A DNA stretch of 64,000 nucleotides from CAWEQO01 sp963811225 (GTDB taxonomy: Bacteria; Chloroflexota; Anaerolineae; Anaerolineales; Anaerolineaceae). The notes below the pieces were generated by a model. It was given only the letters and a program-made list of their open reading frames with translations, was not told the origin of the DNA and made no database searches. This document shows positions 33,568 through 42,006 of this stretch, one piece after another. Position 1 is the stretch's first letter, and each line of letters opens with the position of its first letter. A program made the position numbers and the translations under genes. The stretch covers positions 62,001 to 126,000 of the forward strand of contig CAWEQO010000001.1 in NCBI GenBank assembly GCA_963811225.1, given 5' to 3'.

Positions 33568-34365
33568 TTATTTCATCACACCGATGTGATCCTGAGCGCC
33601 TTCCCAAAGCTTCATCTCACCGCCCCCAATCTTCTGCAGCAGCTCGACCGTGGCATCCGCGGCCTGGTTCCATTGAGAAGAAGCCGGGATCTCGGCCTGA
33701 CCGTCGCCGGGCTGCGCGCCGTAATCGCCAAAGTGGGCATGGATACCGCCGGGAATCACAACCCAGGTGGTGTCCGGCGGCAGCAGCGGCTTAGAGGCCT
33801 GGATCTTCTCCGGCGTCGCCAAACCATCCAACCCCGCCGAAACCGATACCACCTGCACGTTCCGGTCCGCCAGGCTGTTGTTCTCGGCCGGGTAGGCGGC
33901 CCAGAATACCAGCCCCTGCATCTCGCCGGGATGGTTATAAACGAAAGCCGCCGCCATGGCCCCACCCAGCGAGTGCCCGCCGATGGCCCAATGCTCGATC
34001 TCGGGCTGCGCCGCCATGACCGCCTCGGCCCGGTTGATGCCAAACACCGCCAGGCTGAGCGGCATCTCCACCAGGTAGACCGGGTAACCCTGCGCCGCAA
34101 TCATCTCCAGAGGCGGCGCGTAGGAGCGGTAATCCACTCGACCGCCGGGATAAAAGATCAGGGCGGTCGAAGCAGGGGCCTCATTAGGGATAAAGGCGTA
34201 ACCGTAGCGTGTCCGCTCCACCTGCACGCTATCGCTGCTTTGCAGCATATTCACGGCGATCTCGCCCGGCCCCAGCGGGTTGGATGCCCAGACCACAAAC
34301 CCAATCCCGGCCAGCAAGACCAGGGCAAGCAGGCCCAATCCAATGCGCAGCAGTGTCTTTTTCAA
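33568..34365 (-). CDS. Membrane-anchored alpha/beta hydrolase
   Basis: A 265-residue protein with an N-terminal signal anchor (residues 5-27, LLRIGLGLLALVLLAGIGFVVW) and an alpha/beta hydrolase domain outside the membrane. The nucleophile elbow is IGGHSLGGAMAAAF, and a late His lies in PGGIHAHFGDYG; the acid is probably in the VSAGLDGLATPEK loop. It resembles dienelactone-hydrolase-like or carboxylesterase proteins of unknown substrate. It is followed after 17 bases by the selenoprotein candidate, likely in one operon. The ATG at 34365 has GGGAGG upstream. Confidence 0.85.
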   Translation of the reverse strand: MKKTLLRIGLGLLALVLLAGIGFVVWASNPLGPGEIAVNMLQSSDSVQVERTRYGYAFIPNEAPASTALIFYPGGRVDYRSYAPPLEMIAAQGYPVYLVEMPLSLAVFGINRAEAVMAAQPEIEHWAIGGHSLGGAMAAAFVYNHPGEMQGLVFWAAYPAENNSLADRNVQVVSVSAGLDGLATPEKIQASKPLLPPDTTWVVIPGGIHAHFGDYGAQPGDGQAEIPASSQWNQAADATVELLQKIGGGEMKLWEGAQDHIGVMK

Positions 34366-34460
34366 TCTTTTCCCTCCCGGTTATAATCTTTCTATATTGT
34401 ACGTTGACAGGATATCCGTCACAAGTGATTGTATAAACATTATGCAGCACAGGAGTCAGT

Positions 34461-35219
34461 ATGCCGATCTACCAGCGCTTCGCACAAATTTACGCCCATG
34501 GCCCCTATCCGGGTTACTCGCTGACCCTGCTCGACGCCCTGCCCAGGCTGTTCGAGCAGTACGGCATTCCTTCCGGTGGTCGGCTGCTAGACGTAGCCTG
34601 CGGCGAGGGCAGCTTCGCCATCGCCATGGCCCAGGAAGGCTGGCAGGTCGCCGGGATCGACCAGTCCGCCGAGATGCTCGCCATGGCGCAAGAGCGCGCC
34701 GCCGCGACTGGCATCTCGGTCGACTTCCAACAGGGGGATATGCGCCGGCCTTTCGGCCAGGAAGGATTCGACCTGGCTACTTGCTGGTACGACAGCCTGA
34801 ACTACCTCCTCACCCCCGATGACCTGCGCGCTGCATTCGCCAACGTGCAGGCCGCGCTGAAACCGGGCGGCTGGTTTGTGTTCGACATGAACACCATTTA
34901 TGGGTTGGCAGCCGTGTGGGGGCAGCGCCCCTGCCTCTTGCAGCAGGATAATCTGAGCGCCTTTGAGCTGCATCGCACCAGCTACAACTTCGAAGAACAG
35001 ATCGCCTCGGTGCATATCACCGTGTTCGTCCCAACCGGCGAGAACACCTGGGAGCGCATCGACGAGGTCCACCGCGAGCGCGGCTATCCCCTAAACGAGA
35101 TTGAGGCGCTGGTGCAGGCAGCCGGGATGGAGGTGGTGGCGGTCTTGGGCAGCCTCCGCGACTTCAGCCCGCCCAGGCCCGACAATCAGAGGGCTTGGTT
35201 TGTGACCAGAAAGCCCTAA
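34461..35219 (+). CDS. Class I SAM-dependent methyltransferase
   Basis: A 252-residue methyltransferase. Motif I is LLDVACGEGSFAIAMA, followed by GIDQSAEMLAMAQ (acidic loop), FQQGDMRRPF, FDLATCWYDSLNYL and ALKPGGWFVFDMN. The substrate domain (residues 150-230) is of the small-molecule type. No substrate can be assigned. AGGAG lies 9 bases before the ATG. Its TAA overlaps by three bases the stop of the convergent TPR gene. Confidence 0.87.
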   Translation: MPIYQRFAQIYAHGPYPGYSLTLLDALPRLFEQYGIPSGGRLLDVACGEGSFAIAMAQEGWQVAGIDQSAEMLAMAQERAAATGISVDFQQGDMRRPFGQEGFDLATCWYDSLNYLLTPDDLRAAFANVQAALKPGGWFVFDMNTIYGLAAVWGQRPCLLQQDNLSAFELHRTSYNFEEQIASVHITVFVPTGENTWERIDEVHRERGYPLNEIEALVQAAGMEVVAVLGSLRDFSPPRPDNQRAWFVTRKP

Positions 35220-35590
35220 GGCTCAGGGCTCGTTCCCTGGTGCGGATACCCTAATTCTGCTGCAAGGTTGAAAAATCGCTGCGCTTCTTCCATATCCCCC
35301 ACAAACTCATACGCTTGCCCCAAGCTCAAATACAGCGACGGATAGAATTCCTTGACCCGTTCGTCGCCAACCGCCTCGGCGTGCCGCAAGGCTTCCTGGT
35401 TCCAGCGCAGGGCTTCTTCCGGCGTCTCCTGAAAGCGGGCCACGTAATGAGCGGCGATGCAGGCATCGTAATCGCTGGCCGCCATCTCCCATGCTTGCCG
35501 GTACAGCGCCGCGGCTTCTTCGGGCTGCCCGGCATACTCGGCGCGGGTGCCCGCGATGCACAGTTTGAGGATCGGATTATGCGTGTTCAT
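35216..35590 (-). CDS. TPR-repeat protein
   Basis: A 124-residue all-helical protein with about three tetratricopeptide-like repeats (AEYAGQPEEAAALYRQAWEM, EEALRWNQEALRHAEAVGD, AYEFVGDMEEAQRFFNLAAE). It has no signal or membrane segment. Such proteins mediate protein-protein contacts. It starts with an ATGA overlap with the end of the preceding methyltransferase gene, so the two are translationally coupled. The final stop overlaps the convergent methyltransferase stop. Confidence 0.8.
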   Translation of the reverse strand: MNTHNPILKLCIAGTRAEYAGQPEEAAALYRQAWEMAASDYDACIAAHYVARFQETPEEALRWNQEALRHAEAVGDERVKEFYPSLYLSLGQAYEFVGDMEEAQRFFNLAAELGYPHQGTSPEP

Positions 35591-36186
35591 TCGTCGGGTT
35601 TATCCGCCGCCACAAGATAACGCTCATCCCGGACCGGCTGGCCCCAGAATTCCGGACTGCCGGACAGGTTTTGAGCAGCGATCGTCATCGATGCAGGCAG
35701 TGCTGCTGTGATCTGCTCCATATGCAGCCCCGCGCCTGTGCCCCAAAAACCTTCGACCAGGATCAAGCGGCCGCCGGGTTTGAGCAGCTGCATCCAGCGG
35801 CTGAGTGTCTCTCCGGGACCGGGCAGCATCCACAGCAAGTGCCGGCAGACGATGACATCGAAAGATGCGGGTTTCAGCCCCGGTTGGGCCGCATCCAGGA
35901 TGCCGAATGCAATCGAGCGGCCGGCAGCAGCGGCCTTCTTGCGGGCCAGGGCGATCATCGCTGGGGAGAGGTCGACGCCGGTAACCGCGTGACCGAGATC
36001 CGCCAGCACCAGGCTGAGCGATCCGGTCCCGCAGCCCATGTCCAGGATGTTGGATGGGCGTGCCGGAAGCCAGGCCTCCATCAGATCCGACCATGCCTGA
36101 CGCACAGATCGATCGCGTAAGCCATGGTCCGGTTGATCGTCGAACGAAGCTGCGGCAGCATCCCAATCCTCAGAGATCGGAGCCAT
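35587..36186 (-). CDS. Class I SAM-dependent methyltransferase
   Basis: A 199-residue Methyltransf_11-type enzyme. Motif I is ILDMGCGTGSLSLVLADLG, followed by VTGVDLSPAMIALARKKA, FDVIVCRHLLWMLPGP and LLKPGGRLILVEGFW. The substrate is unknown. The uracil-DNA glycosylase gene ends just 2 bases before its start, and the TPR gene overlaps its end by 4 bases, giving a three-gene minus-strand operon. Confidence 0.87.
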   Translation of the reverse strand: MAPISEDWDAAAASFDDQPDHGLRDRSVRQAWSDLMEAWLPARPSNILDMGCGTGSLSLVLADLGHAVTGVDLSPAMIALARKKAAAAGRSIAFGILDAAQPGLKPASFDVIVCRHLLWMLPGPGETLSRWMQLLKPGGRLILVEGFWGTGAGLHMEQITAALPASMTIAAQNLSGSPEFWGQPVRDERYLVAADKPDE

Positions 36187-36188
36187 GC

Positions 36189-36884
36189 CTACCCCAGCAG
36201 TTCCGCGGCTCGCAGCCAGATGGCATCGAACATCTCGGCGGTCAGGCGGCCGGTTTGCGTGTTCTGGCGGCTGGGATGATAGCTCGCCAGCAGCCAGGGC
36301 AAGCCCTCGCCCAGCTCGTAGAAGGCCCCATGCCCGAACTTCAAGCGCGGCGCCTCGCGCCCCATCATCCGGTAAGTGGTCAAGACGCTGTCGAAGGCGA
36401 TCTTGCCCAATACCACGATGCCCTGCAGCTTCGGCAGCAGGCTCATCTCGGCCGCCAGATAGGGACGGCAGTTCTCTTCCTCTTCCTTGGTCGGCTTGTT
36501 AGCGGGCGGGGCGCAGCGGCAGGTGGCGGTGATCAATGCGTCGCGCAGGTGCAAGCCGTCACCGGGTTGGGTGGCGGTCGGCTGGCTTGCGAAGCCGGCC
36601 CGATACAGCGCTGGAAATAGGAAGTCTCCCGAGCCGTCGCCGGTGAACACCCGCCCGGTGCGGTTGGCCCCATGCGCCGCCGGGGCCAGCCCGACGATCA
36701 GCAGCCGGGCGTCCGGATCGCCAAATGCGGGCACCGGCTTGCCCCAGTAATCCCAGTCCAGGAAGGCGCGCCGCTTGGTGCGCGCCACCTCTTCCCGCCA
36801 GGCCACCAGCCGCGGGCACTTGCGGCAGGCTACCACCTGTTCGGTCACGGCCGCCAGGTTGTCGAACGTGCTCCAATCCGTCAC
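36189..36884 (-). CDS. Family 5 uracil-DNA glycosylase (UdgB-like)
   Basis: A 231-residue DNA-repair enzyme. GLAPAAHGANRTGRVFTGDG (motif A region) and SYHPSRQNTQTGRLT (motif B) are diagnostic of family 5 (UdgB/TTUDGB) glycosylases, which remove uracil, hypoxanthine and other lesions. Cysteines for the 4Fe-4S cluster are seen at VACRKCPRL, ATCRCAPP and ENCRPY. The start is GTG at 36884. It heads an operon with a methyltransferase and a TPR protein, with no obvious functional link. A 21-bp hairpin lies just upstream. Confidence 0.93.
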   Translation of the reverse strand: MTDWSTFDNLAAVTEQVVACRKCPRLVAWREEVARTKRRAFLDWDYWGKPVPAFGDPDARLLIVGLAPAAHGANRTGRVFTGDGSGDFLFPALYRAGFASQPTATQPGDGLHLRDALITATCRCAPPANKPTKEEEENCRPYLAAEMSLLPKLQGIVVLGKIAFDSVLTTYRMMGREAPRLKFGHGAFYELGEGLPWLLASYHPSRQNTQTGRLTAEMFDAIWLRAAELLG

Positions 36885-36901
36885 GAAAAATCCAATCTAT
36901 C

Positions 36902-36952
36902 CCAAGAGATTGTGTGGGGATGGGATATGCTCATCCCCACACAATCTCTTGG
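36902..36952 (-). terminator. 21-bp perfect hairpin after the TetR gene
   Basis: Arms 36902-36922 and 36932-36952 match exactly around a 9-base loop, 14 bases after the tetR-family stop and 18 before the glycosylase start. No good T-run follows. Confidence 0.8.
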
Positions 36953-36965
36953 ATCTCCTAATTTC

Positions 36966-37553
36966 TTAGGATCTCTTCTCCAAGCCTTCAAAGAAGACAT
37001 CCAAAATCAGTCCAATCGTACGCTCATCTGCGGCTGCCTGGCCCTGGCTAGGATGGAAGAACGGATACATCATTCCCAGCAGGATCCAGGCAGCGGTGGA
37101 CGAATCCGCCTCGCGCAACTCACCCGCCGCCATACCCCTCGACAGCAGTCCCTCGATTTTACCAATAAATTGCTCGTGGTACAGGCCCAGAAACGCTTTA
37201 CGCTTCTCCGGGCTGACATTGGCCAGCTCCTGCCCGGCCAGGCGTATGATGGCACGCTCCTCCGGCGGCTGGGCGAAGATCACCTCGGCCAACGCCCGCA
37301 CCTGCCGCCTGGCGCTGCCGCCCTGCTCGAAGATGTCATCCAGGCTGGCGCTGAGCCTCTGCAAGTACTCCTGCAAGATCACCAGGAACAACTGCTCTTT
37401 GTCGGTAAAGTGATAGTACAGCCCGGCCTTCGATATGCCGCAGGCCAGGGCGATCTCGCGCATCGAGATGCCATTGTAACCCTTCTCGACGAACAGCCGG
37501 GCGGCCTCAGTCATGATGCGCTGGCGCATTCCAATGGCTTCATCGGCCGTCAT
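36966..37553 (-). CDS. TetR-family regulator of the MFS pump
   Basis: A 195-residue repressor. The N-terminal HTH (MREIALACGISKAGLYYHFT, residues 31-50) is typical; the helical C-terminal ligand domain is of the short TetR_C type. It overlaps the MFS gene by four bases (ATGA), so the pump and its repressor are co-expressed, a classic feedback arrangement. The likely operator is the 22-bp palindrome at 38977-38998 in front of the pump. The effector, probably a drug, is unknown. Confidence 0.9.
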   Translation of the reverse strand: MTADEAIGMRQRIMTEAARLFVEKGYNGISMREIALACGISKAGLYYHFTDKEQLFLVILQEYLQRLSASLDDIFEQGGSARRQVRALAEVIFAQPPEERAIIRLAGQELANVSPEKRKAFLGLYHEQFIGKIEGLLSRGMAAGELREADSSTAAWILLGMMYPFFHPSQGQAAADERTIGLILDVFFEGLEKRS

Positions 37554-38959
37554 ACCGGTTTCTCCCGTGTCTCTTCGTTGTCGTGCGCCCTGGCCATCTC
37601 AGCCGAACGGCCCTTGAGGAACAGCGCCGACGCCACCAGGACCACAAAGATCACCCCAACCACGATAAAAGAGGCGCTGTAACCGCGCACCCCGCTGCCG
37701 AACGAATACGCCAGACCGCCGATCAAGGCGCTGCCGATCAGCTGGCCGATGCTGCCAAACACGGTGATCACGCCCTGGGCGGTGGAACGCTCCGATGCGC
37801 CGGCCTCGTTGAGCAGGATGTAACGCAGCGGCGCGCCCAGCAGCGCTGACAGCCCCAGACCAATCAGAAAGCCTGCGATAATGAAACCGGTCATGCTGGT
37901 GGCAATCTGCGAGAGCAGGAAGAACCCCACTGTAGCAACCAGCGTGCCCGCCAGGATCACGACCTTCGAGCCGAAGCGGTCCAGCAGCCGCCCGGACACC
38001 GGTGAGCCGAACGCCATCGCCACCACCACCGGCATGAGCAAGAAGCTGGCCTCGCGGTCGCTGACGCTCAACGCCGCCACCGCCAGCAGCGGCATGAACA
38101 CAACCCCCGTCTCACCGAAGCCCGCTCCGGTCGCGAGGGCGTAGGCCAGCTTCATCTGGCGCGTGGAGAACAGCCTGGGTTTCAGGATCGGAGCCGTCGA
38201 GCGGCGCTCGACGCCGGCCAGCAAGAAGCCCAGCACAGCCGCCACGATCAGGAACGGCAGCACGCTGAAGCCCAGCAAGCTGCGCAAGAAGTTGGTCGTG
38301 TCGATCTGGTTCAAGCCATAGGCCAGCAGAGCCAGCGCCCCACCCAGCAGCAGCATACCCTGCCAGTCGAACACCGGGCGTTCGTTGGGCCGCGCACTCG
38401 GCAGCAGCCTCAGGCTCAAAACAATGACAATCAGCGCCACCGGCAGGTTGATCAGGAACAGCCAGTGCCAGCCGTAGCGTAATAATACGCCGCCCAGGAT
38501 TGGCCCGACCAGGAACGCCAGCCCGAACACCGCCCCGATCAATCCCAGGGCGCTGCCGCGCTTTTCGACCGGGAAGGTGTCGCCGATCACCGCCGAGGCC
38601 ACCGGGAAGATGCCGCCCGCACCGAAGCCCTGGATGGCCCGCCCGGTCAGCACCACCCAAAAAGCAGGCGAGAACGCGACCACCGCCGAGCCAATGGCAA
38701 ACAGCGCCACGTCCAGCACATAGATCATCCGGCGCCCATACAGGTCCGACAGGCGCGCCATCAGCGGCGTTCCGACCAGGTTGAACAGCACGTACACGGT
38801 GAACATCCACGTCAGGGTGCGCTCGTTGACGTTAAAAGTGTTCTGAATGGCCGGCAGGGCCGGGCCGACGATGGCGATGTCGAGCGCGCCCATCAGCACG
38901 CCCAGGAACAGCACCGCTAAGATCATGTTTCTACGCTTCGAATCAATTTCTAAATTCAT
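37550..38959 (-). CDS. MFS drug efflux transporter (DHA2/EmrB-like)
   Basis: A 469-residue, about 14-helix transporter. GALDIAIVGPALPAIQ (motif D), GTPLMARLSDLYGRRM (motif A) and ASAVIGDTFPVEKRGSALGL with GPILGGVL (motif C, antiporter signature) place it in the drug:H+ antiporter-2 family. It probably exports a hydrophobic drug. The ATG at 38959 has GGGAGG upstream. The TetR gene overlaps its end. A minus-strand -10 (TATAAT, about 39008-39013) and a palindromic operator precede it. Confidence 0.9.
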   Translation of the reverse strand: MNLEIDSKRRNMILAVLFLGVLMGALDIAIVGPALPAIQNTFNVNERTLTWMFTVYVLFNLVGTPLMARLSDLYGRRMIYVLDVALFAIGSAVVAFSPAFWVVLTGRAIQGFGAGGIFPVASAVIGDTFPVEKRGSALGLIGAVFGLAFLVGPILGGVLLRYGWHWLFLINLPVALIVIVLSLRLLPSARPNERPVFDWQGMLLLGGALALLAYGLNQIDTTNFLRSLLGFSVLPFLIVAAVLGFLLAGVERRSTAPILKPRLFSTRQMKLAYALATGAGFGETGVVFMPLLAVAALSVSDREASFLLMPVVVAMAFGSPVSGRLLDRFGSKVVILAGTLVATVGFFLLSQIATSMTGFIIAGFLIGLGLSALLGAPLRYILLNEAGASERSTAQGVITVFGSIGQLIGSALIGGLAYSFGSGVRGYSASFIVVGVIFVVLVASALFLKGRSAEMARAHDNEETREKPV

Positions 38960-38976
38960 CGATCCTCCCTTACTAT

Positions 38977-38998
38977 TTACTGACCGGCCGGTCGGTAA
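38977..38998 (-). promoter_or_regulatory. TetR-type operator in front of the MFS gene
   Basis: TTACTGACCGGCCGGTCGGTAA is a 22-bp palindrome with one mismatch, between the -10 box (39008-39013) and the start codon. The ACYGACCGGCCGGTCRGT core is typical of TetR-family operators. Confidence 0.8.
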
Positions 38999-39121
38999 GT
39001 ACCCGGATTATATCACACCTGGCGCTCTTTTTGCTAGTTAATGGGAAGAGCGGTAGAGACATGGATTTAAGAAGGCCATGCTTCTATCCGTGTCCTTTGC
39101 GGATCTACTCCTTCAATAGGA

Positions 39122-39166
39122 TTGACAGAAATAAAGAAGACCATATAATTAGTTAGACTAACTAAT
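39122..39166 (+). promoter_or_regulatory. Promoter with overlapping MarR-type operator
   Basis: TTGACA (39122-39127), a 16-base spacer and TATAAT (39144-39149). ATTAGTTAG-A-CTAACTAAT (39148-39166), a perfect 9-bp inverted repeat, overlaps the -10 and start site, so binding would block transcription. Confidence 0.85.
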
Positions 39167-39181
39167 CTATTAGGAGTCAGC

Positions 39182-39643
39182 ATGGAAACAGTTCTGGTAG
39201 AGTTTATTGACACTCTCGAGTCCCTACTCAAACTCGTGCAAGCGGAAGCCGGCGGCGGCGCAGAGAAGCTGACCATCAGCCAGTACCAGTATCTGGATGC
39301 GATTCACACATTAGGAGAACCAAGCATCACCGAGCTTGCTTCTTACCTGGGCATTACGAAAGCCTCGGTGACCGCAGGGGTCAACAAGCTCGAGCGCCTG
39401 GGCTACGCGCTGAAAACCCAATCCAACAAGGACCGGCGCATTTACCGCGTCAGCCTGACCGAAGCCAGCCAAAGGCTGGTGGAGGCCAGGGACAAAGCCT
39501 TACAGGAGTATGGCAAGTTTATCCGCGCCGCCCTAAGCGCACAGGAAGCCCAGCAGCTTGAAGCGATCCTGCAAAAACTGGTGGACCGGTTCAGACAGCC
39601 CCGCGCTGAGGCAAGCCGAAAGGCAGGAGGGCAGCCCCAATGA
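39182..39643 (+). CDS. MarR-family regulator
   Basis: A 153-residue winged-helix regulator. The recognition region is ITELASYLGITKASVTAGVN (about residues 50-69), and the wing contains SNKDRRIYRVSLTEA. It is encoded immediately behind a perfect palindromic operator and before the glycosyltransferase, whose ATG overlaps its stop (ATGA), so it most likely represses its own operon. The effector is unknown. The ATG follows AGGAG. Confidence 0.9.
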   Translation: METVLVEFIDTLESLLKLVQAEAGGGAEKLTISQYQYLDAIHTLGEPSITELASYLGITKASVTAGVNKLERLGYALKTQSNKDRRIYRVSLTEASQRLVEARDKALQEYGKFIRAALSAQEAQQLEAILQKLVDRFRQPRAEASRKAGGQPQ

Positions 39644-40887
39644 TCACCATCCTGGCCGCAGGGACGCGCGGAGATGTGCAGCCTTACGTTGCGCTGGGAA
39701 CTGCGCTGAAAAAAGCCGGGCAAACCGTCCGGATTGCCACCTTTCAGAATTTCGAGCGGCTGGTCACCGGGCAAGGGCTTGAGTTTTACCCGGTTCGAGG
39801 CGATGTCATGCAGGCGGCGGCCAGCGAAGCCGCGCGCAGCGCCCAGAAGGCCGATAATCCTCTCAAGGTTTTACTCAGCTTCAACCGGCTTAAATCGATG
39901 GCGTCTAACTTGCAGCAGGATTTCTTTGACGCTTGCGACGGAGCGGATGCCATCGTTTACCATCCAGGCCAGATTGTCGGCTATTTCATCGCCCGCGAGC
40001 GCAGCATTCCCGGCATTCTGGCGACCCCGTTCCCGATGACACCCACCCGCGAATACCCGGCCCTGGTCTTTTACAGCTCATGTCGCCCCGGCAAGGTATT
40101 CAACCGCACCACGCATAAGATTTTCGAGCAGATCTTCTGGTTCGTTTCCAGGGCGTCTATTCAACAGTTCTGGCGGCAGCGCTTCGGCTGTCTCCCGGAA
40201 GACTTTGGAAACCCCTTTCCCAAACAAACAACGGCTAACTTCCCCACCCTGGTCTCATGCAGCCGGTTTGTTTTCCCTCAGCCGGAAGATTGGCCCGCGC
40301 ACGTCCAGATGACCGGGTACTGGTTCCTGGACGAGCCAGGCTGGAGCTCACCACCTGATTTAGTCGACTTTCTGCAAAAAGGCGAACCGCCGGTCTATAT
40401 CGGTTTCGGCAGCATCGGCGACCCCAATGAGGCGGAGCAAACCACCCGGCTGATGATCGAAGCGCTCCAGCGCGCCGGGCAGCGCGGCATCCTGGCGACC
40501 GGCTGGAACGGTATGACAAAATTAGAACACCTGCCAGAAGATATCTTCATGCTGGACAACGCCCCCCATTCCTGGCTGTTCCCGCGCACGGCGGCGGTTG
40601 TCCACCATGGCGGGGCTGGGACCACGGCGGCCGCGCTGAGGGCGGGCGTGGCGTCGGTGATCGTACCGTTTGGGAATGATACGCTGGCCTGGGGGCGGAG
40701 AGTGTATGAACTGGGAGTAGGATCGAAACCCGTGCCGAGAAAACAGCTCACCGCCGAGCGGTTAACCAGGGCCATTCAATACGCGCGAACGGGGGAAGTT
40801 CGCAGCGCGGCCAGCGCATTGGGTCATAAAATCCGCGGCGAAAACGGCGCCGAGACCGCGGCGGAGATCATCATTAAGGCGCTTTAA
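39640..40887 (+). CDS. GT1-family (UGT/sterol-type) glycosyltransferase
   Basis: A 415-residue GT-B fold glycosyltransferase of family GT1. The N-terminus ITILAAGTRGDVQPYVALG and the donor-binding APHSWLFPRTAAVVHHGGAG (HGG-GTT motif) are hallmarks of UDP-sugar:sterol or macrolide glycosyltransferases. It may glycosylate a lipid or inactivate a drug. The acceptor cannot be read from sequence, but control by an overlapping MarR gene fits a response to a toxic phenolic or drug. A palindromic terminator follows the stop. Confidence 0.87.
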   Translation: MITILAAGTRGDVQPYVALGTALKKAGQTVRIATFQNFERLVTGQGLEFYPVRGDVMQAAASEAARSAQKADNPLKVLLSFNRLKSMASNLQQDFFDACDGADAIVYHPGQIVGYFIARERSIPGILATPFPMTPTREYPALVFYSSCRPGKVFNRTTHKIFEQIFWFVSRASIQQFWRQRFGCLPEDFGNPFPKQTTANFPTLVSCSRFVFPQPEDWPAHVQMTGYWFLDEPGWSSPPDLVDFLQKGEPPVYIGFGSIGDPNEAEQTTRLMIEALQRAGQRGILATGWNGMTKLEHLPEDIFMLDNAPHSWLFPRTAAVVHHGGAGTTAAALRAGVASVIVPFGNDTLAWGRRVYELGVGSKPVPRKQLTAERLTRAIQYARTGEVRSAASALGHKIRGENGAETAAEIIIKAL

Positions 40888-40892
40888 AGGAT

Positions 40893-40927
40893 TTTCGGGG
40901 AGATCGCGATCTCCCCGAAATTTTTTT
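40893..40927. terminator. 28-bp palindrome terminator
   Basis: TTTCGGGGAGATCG and CGATCTCCCCGAAA are perfect arms with no loop, followed by a run of seven T, between the convergent glycosyltransferase and queA genes. Confidence 0.9.
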
Positions 40928-40935
40928 GTGCGATT

Positions 40936-41955
40936 TTATTCAATCAGCATTGCATCGCCGAAGGAGTAGAAGCGGTACTTCATCTCGACCGCCAGTTGAT
41001 ACGCGGCCAGCATCCGCTCTCGACCGGCAAAGGCACTAACCAGCATCAGCAGGGTCGAGCGCGGCAGATGGAAATTGGTGATCACGGCGTCCACGGCCTT
41101 GAAGCGATAGCCGGGCAGGATGTACAGATTGGTCGGGCCGGAAAAGTGCGCCACCGCCTGTCCGGGTTGGGCCGCCTGTGCGCCGGTCTCCAGGGTGCGC
41201 ACGCTGGTGGTTCCCACCGCCACAATGCGCCCACCCGCCCGGCGGGTCTGGTTGATCTGATCCGCGGTCTGGGGCGTCAACTCGCACCACTCGGTGTGGA
41301 TCTGATGCTCCTGCGGGTTGTCCTCGGTCACTGGGGCGAAGGTGTCCAGCCCGACGTGTAAGGTCACCGAGGCGAAGCTACCGCCCTGCTGCTCCAGGCG
41401 CTGCATCAGCTCGGGCGTAAAGTGCAGCCCGGCCGTCGGCGCCGCTGCCGAGCCGGACTGCTCGGCGTAGACCGTCTGGTAGCGCTCGGGGTTGGCCAGC
41501 GGGGTGTGGATGTAAGGCGGCAGGGGCATAACTCCCTTGCGCTCCAGGTAGGGTTCCACCGGCTCGGTAAATCGCACTCGTCTGCGCGAGCCCTCCAGCG
41601 CCTCCACGATCTCGGCCAGCGGGCCTTCTTCCAGCTGCACCGTTCGTCCGGCGACCAAACCCTTGCCACCCACCAGCGCCTCCCAGGTCGTCTCATCCTC
41701 GCGGCGCAAGAGCAGCAGCTCTACCCGTCCCCCGGTCGGCTTGTGCGCGTAGACGCGCGCCGGGATCACCCGGGTGCGGTTGATCACCAGCAGGTCGCCG
41801 GGGCGCAGGTACTCGCCGACGTCCCAGAAGGTGGTGTGTTCGATTTTATCCCGATCGCGGTGCAGCACCATCAAACGCGAGGAGTGACGAGGCTCTACCG
41901 GGGTCTGGGCGATGCGTTCAGGGGGGAGATGATAGTCAAAATCAGATGTTTTCAC
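40936..41955 (-). CDS. queA: S-adenosylmethionine:tRNA ribosyltransferase-isomerase
   Basis: A 339-residue queuosine biosynthesis enzyme that transfers and isomerises the ribosyl of SAM onto 7-aminomethyl-7-deazaguanine in tRNA to make epoxyqueuosine. Conserved segments are KTSDFDYHLPPERIAQTP, RPGDLLVINRTRVIPARV, APTAGLHFT, VTLHVGLDTFAPV and NFHLPRSTLLMLVSAFAG. The start is set at the GTG at 41955, giving MKTSDFDY, the family N-terminus; a TTG at 41967 would overlap the hairpin downstream of ruvB. It follows ruvB in the same direction, a common gene order. Confidence 0.95.
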   Translation of the reverse strand: MKTSDFDYHLPPERIAQTPVEPRHSSRLMVLHRDRDKIEHTTFWDVGEYLRPGDLLVINRTRVIPARVYAHKPTGGRVELLLLRREDETTWEALVGGKGLVAGRTVQLEEGPLAEIVEALEGSRRRVRFTEPVEPYLERKGVMPLPPYIHTPLANPERYQTVYAEQSGSAAAPTAGLHFTPELMQRLEQQGGSFASVTLHVGLDTFAPVTEDNPQEHQIHTEWCELTPQTADQINQTRRAGGRIVAVGTTSVRTLETGAQAAQPGQAVAHFSGPTNLYILPGYRFKAVDAVITNFHLPRSTLLMLVSAFAGRERMLAAYQLAVEMKYRFYSFGDAMLIE

Positions 41956-41965
41956 AGGCGGGTGC

Positions 41966-42006
41966 AATTTTGATGCTTGCAGATCTCATCTGCAAGCATC
42001 AAAATT
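41966..42006 (-). terminator. 19-bp hairpin at the ruvB stop
   Basis: Arms 41966-41984 and 41988-42006 are perfect with a 3-base loop. The right arm includes two bases of the ruvB stop, and the left arm ends 10 bases before the queA start. It ends in AATTTT/AAAATT and can attenuate queA. Confidence 0.85.

Noticed and set aside
33568..36186. A biosynthetic cluster from the hydrolase and methyltransferases
   Set aside because: There is no core synthase or scaffold gene, the methyltransferases are of generic types and in different operons, and the glycosylase is a repair enzyme.
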